Shown here piece after piece: positions 54,921-64,000 of a DNA stretch of 64,000 nucleotides. The notes below the pieces were generated by a model that saw only the letters and a list, made by a program, of their open reading frames with translations, was not told the DNA's origin and did no database searches. Source of the DNA: Chamaecrista fasciculata (lineage: Eukaryota > Streptophyta > Magnoliopsida > Fabales > Fabaceae); the NCBI GenBank assembly GCA_003254925.1, contig QANZ01053547.1, positions 92,690-156,689 of the forward strand, given 5' to 3'. A program made the translations under genes and the position numbers. Numbering within the stretch: the first letter of the stretch is position 1; the number at the start of each line of letters is the position of its first letter.

Positions 54921-55984
54921 ATCGGAATGGCTATAATACTAGAAAGAGATTTAGAAAATATAAGTTTTATATGTAAACACTGTAGCAACTAACCAGTGTA
55001 CCATCAACTGAAATTGCATGCCTTAGAACAAGTAGCTATGAAAAATATGTTAAACTAAAGCAGAAAATTGAGTTGTTATGTCACCGGAGTTTTTTATATC
55101 ATTTCCCTGTCTGTGCTGCTGAGCTACATGCTCCTTTTCAATCAAAATGAAAAAAGGTTTCAATCATTTTACTCCTAGCCTCTTCTGTGATTTGAATGAT
55201 TTTTCCTAAATAACAACTCAACTCACAGTTAATCCTACGGGATATACCATTTCAAGAATTTAGAATAGGAACTACTTTTTATATGTATGCTGTATCACAA
55301 ATGAAATGATATGTTGTTTGTATCGGTTTGGTGAATGGCGAATAATCATTGGACTGTTGATAGAATATTCGAAGCAGATGTGATGTGAAGACAATTTGAG
55401 AAAGAGGTGCGTCATCATTATCTGTTTATTGTACTATAACATATGATAAGAATTTCATTTCCATCAATCTCTTGCAAGTTTTAACCATGACACGATATTG
55501 AGCGTGGGCTCGTCTCTTACTTCATCCCTAAAAGAGAAAATGGTTCCTATATGCCAAAAAAAAAATGATTCCTATATGCTCCACTCGCTTCTTCGCATGA
55601 ACTCAATAATTAGTTGCAACTTGCAACAAAAATATAATTGCAAAAGCACTTTGGTGAATTAATGATTATGATAGTAAGAGAGTGTGGAATTAATGTGAGT
55701 TGGTAAAAGGGAAGAAGGATGAGGATAGATACTATTAAAGAGGATAGGACAAGAAGAGTATATATGCATGCATTCATTGTATAGAGGCAGTGATGCCAAA
55801 TCAGCAAAAGTTAGAAAACGGTGCACATGTGGTGTTACAACGAGGGAATGTGGTACGGTGTGCGGCTCACAAGTGTCAGGCCTCTAAAAGAAAATACTGT
55901 GATTTAGTGATATCTTATTTGATTTGATTTGATTTTTTAATTAAATGATGGAAGTTTAAATCTTATATTTAGATATAGAAAATA

Positions 55985-56550
55985 GGTTATAGGGTTATTT
56001 TGGTTATAAATGTATGTCTTAATGTTCATTTTGGTCTATTATGTTTCAAAATGTTTATATTGGTTCTAAATGTTGACAAAATGTTTCATTTTAGTCCTAA
56101 ATGTTGGTAAAATGTTTCATTTTGGTCCAAAATTATTGAATTTGATAATATTTTTCTCGTCTCTCATTTCAAGTTTAAAGGACTTGTTAAGAAGAACTCG
56201 TAGCTCTAAATTCGTCGCATTTGAATTTGAAACGAGAGAGATATGATCAACTTTACTTGTTTTTTTTAGCCAAATTAACTTTATTTGTTTGATCATGAAA
56301 CGAGCAGTCTGTTTTAAGGATCAATTTGACCTCGTTTGTTGACAATCACAACTGGATAGAGAAAGTACTCTTTCAGAACAATATGTAGCTCTAAACTCGT
56401 CACGTTTGAATTTGAAACGGGCTATATTTAATAGTTTGGGCCAAAATGAAATATTTTGCCAACATTTAGGATCAATTTGAACATTTTGAAACATAATGGA
56501 CCAAATTGAACATTAGGGCATATATTTAGGACCAAAATGAACCTTTAACG
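55985..56550. mobile_element. MULE-like foldback with exact 9-bp target duplication
   Basis: The left end GGTTATAGGGTTATTTTGGT answers the reverse complement of the right end, CGTTAAAGGTTCATTTTGGT. Exact 9-bp copies tagaaaata flank it (55976-55984, 56551-56559). Repeated words ATGTTCATTTTGGTC / GACCAAAATGAAC make up the arms, and an inner segment with TCTAAA(T/C)TCGTC appears on both sides of the centre. Non-coding. Confidence -1.
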
Positions 56551-58496
56551 TAGAAAATATTTTTAATTATTGTGGGTGACGATAGATACTTTAATTTAGA
56601 AATAAAAAATAAAAAACAGCCTCCATTGTGCACAATCCCAATATACACCAACGGGGTACGGTGTTATAAATACTTATCATCTTCATCGTCGCAATAACTT
56701 ATCACAATTTTCCTTTGCGCTGATTCGCTGTCTCTTTCGTGTTAAGTGTTAACTGTTAAGGTGGAAATTGACAGGACATAACTACATTAGCCGTAAGTAA
56801 GACTAGTCGCTACTACTAATTAAGTATTAATTTTTACTTAGTAAATCAATTTACTAATTTCCTCAAAGTTGTTTTTTTCTTTTTGGTAAATCCAAGAGGC
56901 CTCACGGAGTCACGGCCCTCCTCAAAGTTGTTTTAATTAAATCTCTTCAACCTCAAAGTCATTTTTCGGTACGCTGTTATTTAACCATTAATTTTTTAGC
57001 ATCTTCTATTACAACTTTTTAAATTTGTTCTGCACACATTTTTTTAATATCATTATTAATTTTTTATTTAGTTTTTAATTAATTGACAATATAATAACTT
57101 TAATTAATAATATCGTATAATTAGATGATAATTGAGTACATTAATTATCATAAATATATTTTTTAACGATATTAATCATCATAAGTAATTATTTATATTC
57201 TTAAATTTTACAAAACTCGTAATTTTTTGGTGTAATTAGTTTATTAATAAACTAATTTTTATTTTTTTTATTAATAACTTTTTTTTCTATCAAGCATGCA
57301 GTTTCATTATATAAAAGGTATAAAGTCATAAAGAATGAACAGACTTTCTCTCCTCAAAATACANTTGAGATGGGAGTGAGTAGTCTATCTTCACTTGAGG
57401 GTATTATCTACTATGCTTATGGGAAGAATCCACTTAAGGAAAGTCCTTTGATTGAGAAGAGATTGATTGAGAGGAGGTTAACTAGGAAGAGATTATTGTT
57501 AGACTTTAATGGCTCAATTACTTAGGATAATCACATTAATGTTGGTTTGTATGGATTTTTATGGTGATTGATATCATATCAAATCTTCTTCTTAGATGAT
57601 GTGCTGATGTGACCTCTTGATAAAAAAGAGATCCTACCATAAAGTGACGTCTTAAGGTTATCAAAACTTTTATGGTAAAAATATTTTTTTAATTTAAAAA
57701 TGAAAATATCTTTTTGAATTTAGAAAGTCACTTTATTTTCAATTAAGTGTATTAATTTTTTTTGTGACATTTATAAAGTCAATTGAGTGACTTTCCAAAT
57801 TTCAAATAATATTTTTAACGATTTATTTTTACCAAAAAAATATTAAATTAACGTTATGAAAATATGAAGTATCATTTTAACAATGCGGTTAAATTTTTCG
57901 AAACTTTGAAGAAAATAAGAAACTCTTTAAATAGATTAAAATAAAAATATCATTTTGATAACAAGTTATTCATGTACTTTAAATTTTTTATCATGATATT
58001 TTTTTAATTCTAGTAGTTTATATAGTAATGAATGAGAGCCTAACTCCTTTTAATCTTTTATACCCTCATTCAGGTCACTCAAATAAATAAATAAATAAAA
58101 GATAGAAAATTAAAGACTGATTTTAAGTAGGAATTAAATACTAGAAAGTTTTCCAGGTATCTTAATTTTCGAGATTTTCATGGTAATTCAATGCATTATT
58201 TGGGCACATATTTTTGGTAATATAATCAAGCATCCTCATTAAAAAGGATTATTTAACTTAATATTTTTATAATGTGATTGAGACGCAGAGCTGTCATTTC
58301 TCTACTACCCCGTTTATTTTGTTGTTTCTAGTACTTTGTTGGCATTATATGCGAAATAGCGCTGATTTCTCACTTCTTCTTCTTCTATTCCCCTTCACTT
58401 CCATTACTGTTTCAGCACTGCTTTCACAAAAAAGTTCCCAATTCGACACTGTTTCAACTTTCAATTAATTGAGGCTGAAGAAAAGGGCAGAGACCA

Positions 58497-61251
58497 ATGA
58501 AGAGGCTAGTAAGTACGTTGTTTTTGTCTTCCAAGAAGATTTCTTTCTTCAAAAAGAAAAAAAGAGTTGTCTTTTGTGGTTCAATGCCGTTTTGCTGAGT
58601 TTGATGGTTTTGATTCTCTATAGCCTGCAATAGCTTCACCGCCTGCAATTCAACTTGATTTCTATTATAGTATTTTTTGTTTATAGCTAGCTACTTATGA
58701 GTGTTGATTGAGTGTCATAATGTCTGGTTGTCCATCGTATTTTTCGTGAATCCCTTTGTTACTAACTAGAAAGGCTCTGTTTTTTGAACATGACTCTAAG
58801 GAAAAATAGATTTCTAAGGGAATTGAGATTAAGTGATTATGTTGGGTGGGTTCATTTGGACTTGGATATCGTTTTCTAGTCTATGAAAACTGGTCTCTTG
58901 AGATTCCTAGTAGAGTAAGCATGTGACTTGTTGTGTTGAAATTACCAATTTGATTATGTGTTGAAATTACTTGCTAGTAATTTCTATTATTTCAGGCCAA
59001 AATAAAAAGTTCTGTTATTACTCTTAGTTATTATTGTATATAAGTTTTCACCCTGCAGTCTAGAGTCTAGATCACTGGACCATCTTTCTGAAGTTTCAGT
59101 AATATCAAAACTACTTTGTTTATTCCCCCTCATCTCCCCTTCTTACAGCTCTTATGAAGTGAACAGTGTCCTTTAAACTTTATAATTTTCTCAATTCTCT
59201 TTAGGTAGCTGTGTTGTTACTTGTGGCTATAAGCTGTGCTCTTGAAAGTAATGGGGATGATAATGATGAACCATGTCAACACAAAGCATTGGATGCCAGG
59301 CCTCACAGCGTGTCGATCTTGGAGTTTGGGGCAGTTGGAGATGGAAAAACTTTGAATACAGTAGCATTTGAAAATGCAATTTTTTATCTGAAGTCCTTTG
59401 CTGACAAAGGTGGAGCTCAGCTATTTGTTCCATCAGGAAAATGGCTTACTGGGAGTTTCAACCTTACCAGCCACCTTACTCTTTTCCTGGAAAGAGGTGC
59501 TACCATCATTGGATCTCAGGTTTTCATATTTTACTTCAATTTTAGTCCTCTTTCCATCTAAGTCACTTATTTCATGGATAAAGATGTAAGGCATAAGGAT
59601 ACTGAACTTATTTGATCAGTTTCTCTTGATCCATCTATATCAAAACCATCCTCAAAGGAAATTACCCTAAAAAGTGAAATCCATGTGGTCAAAGCAGTTT
59701 TAACAGCACCTTGTATGTAAATCAGTGAAATCACTGCAGAAGAGAATTAACTCATCAATATATTTTCTTTTATGCCTTCCTAGCTATGTTAACCTGCATG
59801 ACACCTTTCTAGGAACATAACTTGTATGTATGAAATGAATTTTCTGTTTCAATGTCTGGTTTTTACTAAAGCACCAAACTCTATCGGTATAACTATATAA
59901 AATTTTATAATGTGCCCTTTTTACTCCAATATCATTTCAGGATTTGGCACACTGGAGACAAGTTGATCCCCTCCCTTCATATGGTCGAGGAATTGATGTT
60001 CCGGGTAGGAGATACCGCAGCTTGATTTATGGACAGAATCTAAGTGATGTGGTGATTACAGGTAGGGATATTCCTCCATTGTTGTCATGTTTTTGTTGAG
60101 CCAATTTCACTATCTTGCTTAACTTTGATGTAATGGAACAGGTGATAATGGAACTATCGATGGCCAGGGTTCTATCTGGTGGGAGCTGTTCAAGTCTCAG
60201 GCCTTAAATTATAGCCGACCTCATCTTTTGGAGTTTATTGCTTCTGATTCCATCATAGTCTCCAATTTGACATTTCTAAATTCTCCTGCTTGGGACATTC
60301 ATCTAGTATACTGCAGGTATAACTGACTCATGGATACTTAGATTGACCGATTTCTCCAACTATAAGATTAAAACTGTTCTTTTTAAATATTTCCTCTTCA
60401 CACAATGCAGCAACGTTCAAATCCAGAACATAGCTGCTCTAGCTCCACCTGAATCCCCTTACACCAGTGGAATAGTACCAGGTACATTCCCAAGTTTGTC
60501 TACACACCTTTGAATCATAATCTTGTGTCATATTTAGTATAACCATATATCCTTTTACAAATTTGTAGATTCTTCAGAGCATGTTTGCATTGACAGCAGC
60601 AACATTAGCACTGGCCATGATGCAATTGTACTAAAGAGTGGTTGGGATGAATATGGAATTGCTTACAGCAAACCAACTTCAAAAGTCCACATCAAGGATG
60701 TTAACTTACAATCATCATCAGGTGCTGGCCTTGCATTTGGGAGTGAAATGTCAGGAGGCATATCCAACATTACTGTAACGAAGCTTCGTGTACTCAATTC
60801 GCCTATTGGCATTGAACTCAAGACAACTAGAGGTAGAGGTGGCTATATCAAAGACATCTTCATTTCAGATGTTGAATTGGAAAATCTTGACTTGGGTATC
60901 AGTGTGACTGGATACTATGGTTCCCATCCAGATGACATGTATGACCCAAAAGCCCTTCCAGATGTTCATGGCATTGCTTTTAAGGATGTCATTGGTTCAA
61001 ATGTTACTATTGCTGGGAATTTTTCAGGACTGGTTGATTCACCATTCACATCAATATGTCTTTCAAATGTGACCTTTTCCACTGGTTCAGAGTCATCATC
61101 TCCTTCATGGTTTTGTTCTAATATCATGGGTTTCTCTGAGGAGGTATTTCCTGAGCCATGCCCTGATCTCCTGAGCTCATATTTGAAGTTTTCTAATTTT
61201 TCTTGCTTTACTTCCCTATATTCACCCTACAATTCCGTCTCGATCCTCTGA
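58497..61251 (+). CDS. GH28-family protein (polygalacturonase-like) with altered catalytic motifs
   Basis: A secreted pectinase-fold protein. Exons 58497-58508 (a 12-bp first coding exon, MKRL), 59205-59519, 59941-60061, 60142-60316, 60411-60481 and 60569-61251 give 458 residues. The micro-exon is inferred from ATG + GTAAGT at 58509 and restores a hydrophobic signal peptide (MKRLVAVLLLVAISCA). FGAVGDGKTLNTVAFENAI and DGQGSIWWELF are typical of this GH28 branch, as are SGWDEYGIAY, GAGLAFGSEMSGG, IGIELKTTRGRGG and HPDDMYDPKALP. The NTDG motif is PDSS (231-234), as in related plant proteins. The usual GDD is GHD (247-249), so one Asp of the catalytic pair is His. RIKT is ELKT (314-317). Activity is therefore uncertain; it may bind pectin or act differently. 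The frame is complete with no lesion. Confidence -1.
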
Positions 61252-62266
61252 TATAAGGTATTCCTCACGTGGGCTCATAGTACTTTGATTCATTTAATCT
61301 GTACATGAGACTGTTCAAATTTCATCCAGGGCTTCCTCAATATATACATATTCTCAATAAAAGAAAATTCTTGATGTAAACAAGTTGCTTCTCTTCTTTT
61401 CAATATTTCAATCAACATTTCATTGTCTTGGTATAAAAATCTGTCCACAGTGGTGTCATATCTAAGAGGTATATTTATGTATAGTATGAATTTCTTCATT
61501 CAAAGTACAAGAAAAATTTGGGTGCATGGTGGAGTACAGCGCAAGACACTACTTAGATTTGTTGCTTATGGGTTGGATGGCATTAAGACTTGGGAGGATC
61601 TGCATTCTGCAATGTACAAATTCTGATAAAGCCAACAGTTTGGATATTTATCATAATTAATTATATCTGCACTGAGCATGAATTATGATGATAATTAACC
61701 TTAAGCTTTTAACTGATGCAAATTGAATAGAATTACACTTTTCACTCCTCTTGTTTCAAATATTATATGCAAGTCAGCAAGTCTTTTGAAATGTAAAATA
61801 CTATTGTAAAGTTTCTGTTTTCTTTAAAAAAACTTTTTTCTTGATTTCAAAATTAATTTTCTTTACAATATACATTCTCTCTTTAACAAATAAGTGTACT
61901 TAATTATTTTGATTGTCATATTAAAAGTCCTATATTAAATTAAATTTATATCATGCAAATTAAAGTAAATCTAACTTTTTGTTAAAAAAAAAGTAAACTA
62001 ACTTTTAATACAAAAAATTACCAGGTATATATATATTCCCCTCGTTTTTATTTTATACTCGACAAGAAAAAAGAAAATTAGAGAAAGCCTAGAGCCCAAG
62101 ACAGAGTAACAGCCCTTTCCATTAATTTTCAATGGTGGTATTATACATCTACACTATTAAATATAAATTTGACAGAATAAATAAAAAAAATTATATAATT
62201 AATGTAATGAGGTTACATGGGGGAAAATGGATCCTTTGACATGATCGTAGATAAAGGGAGAATTCA
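61252..62266. other. Intergenic between convergent GH28 and J-protein genes
   Basis: 3' flanks and AT-rich sequence. No gene or element is recognised. Confidence -1.
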
Positions 62267-63131
62267 TTAGATACGAATCTTTTTGGTAAGAATGGTTGAT
62301 GAATCCCACAGAAACCCAGACTTTCCTGTTCCTTCACTGCTTGCCATCATCTCCATTACTAGTCTCTCAAGATCCTCAATCCTGCTTTTCTCATCCTAAC
62401 AATATATATATATATAATACCCAAAACTCAAGTTAAACATTCTGTATAATTAATTCAGAAAACAAAATTTCTCATAGTCACTCGGTAAATTAATGCAACA
62501 CCTTGGAACTCTCCATCTGCATCATCAAGGTCAGTTCTTGCATGAAATCAACAAATCCCTGACAATAACATCCAGAATTGGAGAATGTAAATAGGATGAT
62601 CATGGTTTAAAGAAGAAGGGTAGTTGTTATAATAACAAATTAGAGGAAGAAATTAAAAAGAATCCACCTCATCATCGTCCTCTCCAATCAGACCGAACAA
62701 GCCAGCATCATATATCGTTCTCTTCCCTTTGTTAGACAAAACTTCAATATAAAACAAAAACTGTATATCATCAGTAACAGCATGCTAACATACTTCAGAA
62801 ATCAGAACTTACTAGATTTTCACAAAATATACCAGAATAAGCCTCCTGAATCTGTTGAAACTTTCTTTTAGCTTCAATAGCAACTTTCGGGTCTCTGGTC
62901 CACCTATCCGGGTGCCATTTCTTCATGAAGAAAAAACTCAATTGAACCAAGAACATAGAGGGACTAATAAATTAAATTGGTAGTCAACAAAATGAAGGAA
63001 GAATTATGACTTACGAGAGCCATGTTACGATAAGCACCTCGGATTTCATAATCAGTAGCCTTTTTAGTTATGCCCAGCACAGAATAATAGCAAACACCAT
63101 GAGTGCTGGTAGACTCAACGACGTCGGACAT
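62267..63131 (-). CDS. Small J-domain (DnaJ/HSP40, type C) co-chaperone
   Basis: Exons 63015-63131, 62833-62920, 62668-62741, 62502-62558 and 62267-62395 give 154 residues. The J domain occupies about residues 14-80: [20 protein letters not shown] (helices I-II), then WHPDRW with the HPD tripeptide that stimulates Hsp70 ATPase, [16 protein letters not shown] (helix III) and KRTIYDAGL. There is no Gly/Phe region or zinc finger, so it is type C. The C-terminal part ([28 protein letters not shown]) is predicted helical or coiled-coil and could bind clients or partners. No targeting signal is seen, so it is probably cytosolic or nuclear. A heat-shock element and TATA lie upstream. Intact. Confidence -1.
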
Positions 63132-63242
63132 GGTGGCAGAGGTTGATGTGTAAATTGTAATAGTAGTAATAGATTTATTAATGAATTATGAATGAATTTT
63201 GATTGGATGAATTGGACTAAGAGAATTCAAGAGAAAATTAAA

Positions 63243-63250
63243 GATATATA
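63243..63250 (-). promoter_or_regulatory. TATA box, J-protein gene
   Basis: CTATATAT on the minus strand, about 112 bp upstream of the ATG and about 30 bp downstream of the heat-shock element. Confidence -1.
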
Positions 63251-63278
63251 GATAGACGAAGTTGAAGAGTACGTGGTA

Positions 63279-63296
63279 GAAAGTTCTAGAGGTTTC
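63279..63296 (-). promoter_or_regulatory. Heat-shock element
   Basis: GAAagTTCtaGAGgtTTC on the plus strand: four alternating 5-bp units, three perfect and one with a single change (GAG for GAA). Located about 150 bp upstream of the J-protein start codon and just above its TATA box. This is the arrangement recognised by trimeric heat-shock factors. Confidence -1.
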
Positions 63297-64000
63297 TTCT
63301 GGTCCTGATTTAATGATCTCCACAATCTGCGTCACTTGTCTTTCTCCGAAAACCTATGCTGCCTAATGCGTAGCCACATATTTTGCTCTCTCACAAGTCA
63401 CATCACTCCTCAACATTCACCACCTGTTGTAATTTTAAAAATTAAAATAAAATTCAAAAACAAAAGTAGTGGTCCGCCTACATTATATTGTATGTTTTTT
63501 GAGTCTTCCATCTCTAATCTCTTCATCTCAACATCTGCCAACTTCCCTACATGCAAGAGGGCATCTGGCCCAAACCATCCATTCTCCTTTTCCTCATCTA
63601 ATTATAATGGCCGATAATTTTAATTTTCATCATTAATTAATTACTTTTCATTTATTACTATACAAAATAAATAAATATTTAATTATCTTCAAGACATTAG
63701 TTGAATTGAAGAAGAATAGAGGCAGGATAATGTTGTTGGGCAGAGCACAATTTTGTATGATAATGCACGAGTAATAATCCAGTTTCTGATTGTGTGTAAG
63801 ATGAGGTTGAGTTTTCATATATGTGTGTGTAAGATGGGGATGAGTTTTCATATATATATATATATATATATATAATGAAGGTGGGTGAATTTAAAATAGT
63901 GAATGTGGGGATGAATGGACATGGGATAAATTTTAATTGAGGTTGAAACTTGAACATAAACGAGGGGAGCCTTTTTAAACATGAATGTGGGATGCTTTTT
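63297..64000. other. Upstream flank at window end
   Basis: AT-rich, with an AT microsatellite (63851-63873) and a locally repeated TGTAAGATG(A/G)G(G/A)TTGAGTTT-like phrase at about 63796-63850. No gene is recognised. Confidence -1.

Larger units (their letters stand above)
53966..58496. other. Transposon-rich intergenic region, fumarase to second GH28 gene
   Basis: No gene is supported. It holds an inverted repeat (54060-54251), a solo LTR (54554-54920), a MULE-like foldback (55985-56550), an N at 57364 and an AAAT microsatellite near 58082-58100. A TATA-like TTATAAATAC at about 56670 is followed by no recognisable coding sequence. Confidence -1.

Noticed and set aside
56640-56780. Possible promoter and leader of an extra gene (TTATAAATAC at about 56670).
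   Set aside because: No coding sequence follows within 1.5 kb, and the next gene has its own start at 58497.

Overview
The window is nuclear DNA from a flowering plant, almost certainly a eudicot. It is AT-rich, with intron-split genes (GT-AG junctions, AT-rich introns), land-plant families (ethylene receptor, group VII ERF, sucrose synthase, cell-wall pectinases), an Au-type SINE, solo LTRs and many short inverted-repeat transposons. The species cannot be fixed from the sequence. The assembly has four N-gaps (3504-3522, 17290-17372, 28030-28572, 53746-53965) and two single Ns (25750, 57364).

Genes, left to right: a broken pectin methylesterase (7-3382, +); a GH9 endoglucanase (7266-9436, +); a 15-exon sucrose synthase (10766-16288, -); a GH28 polygalacturonase (18829-21279, +); a repetitive proline-rich/Ole e 1-domain wall protein (22391-23418, -); a group VII ERF with an oxygen-sensing N-degron (30377-31390, +); ribosomal protein L19 (33573-35219, +); an ERS1-type ethylene receptor (38445-40959, -); an intronless EXORDIUM-like protein (46323-47285, +); a 17-exon mitochondrial fumarase (48077-53358, -); a second GH28-family protein (58497-61251, +); and a small J-domain protein (62267-63131, -). 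Exon models were built by hand from splice sites. In every intact multi-exon gene the exon lengths sum to a whole number of codons and give a protein of normal family length.

Six of the twelve genes concern the cell wall or its carbon supply: pectinesterase, endoglucanase, two GH28 proteins, the proline-rich wall protein, and sucrose synthase, which supplies UDP-glucose. The ethylene receptor and the ERF-VII factor belong to ethylene and hypoxia signalling. Plant genes are transcribed singly, so the adjacency implies no operon. The wall-gene concentration may be chance.

The most distinctive non-genic feature is a set of foldback elements of about 250-570 bp. Their arms are built from repeated GGTCC/GGACC or GGTACC words. 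Several carry exact or near-exact 9-bp target-site duplications (around 901-1329, 19100-19491, 24793-25174, 29419-29950, 36134-36669, 55985-56550), which points to Mutator-like (MULE) transposition. A second small inverted-repeat family has ends reading GGATCCTCTAGAGTT. A 785-bp near-identical duplication flanks the largest gap; one copy carries a foldback insertion and the other preserves the empty site. This may be two haplotypes joined in tandem. I found no sign of a novel multi-gene system. The foldback families, a heat-shock element upstream of the J-protein gene and an altered active site in the second GH28 protein are the best leads.
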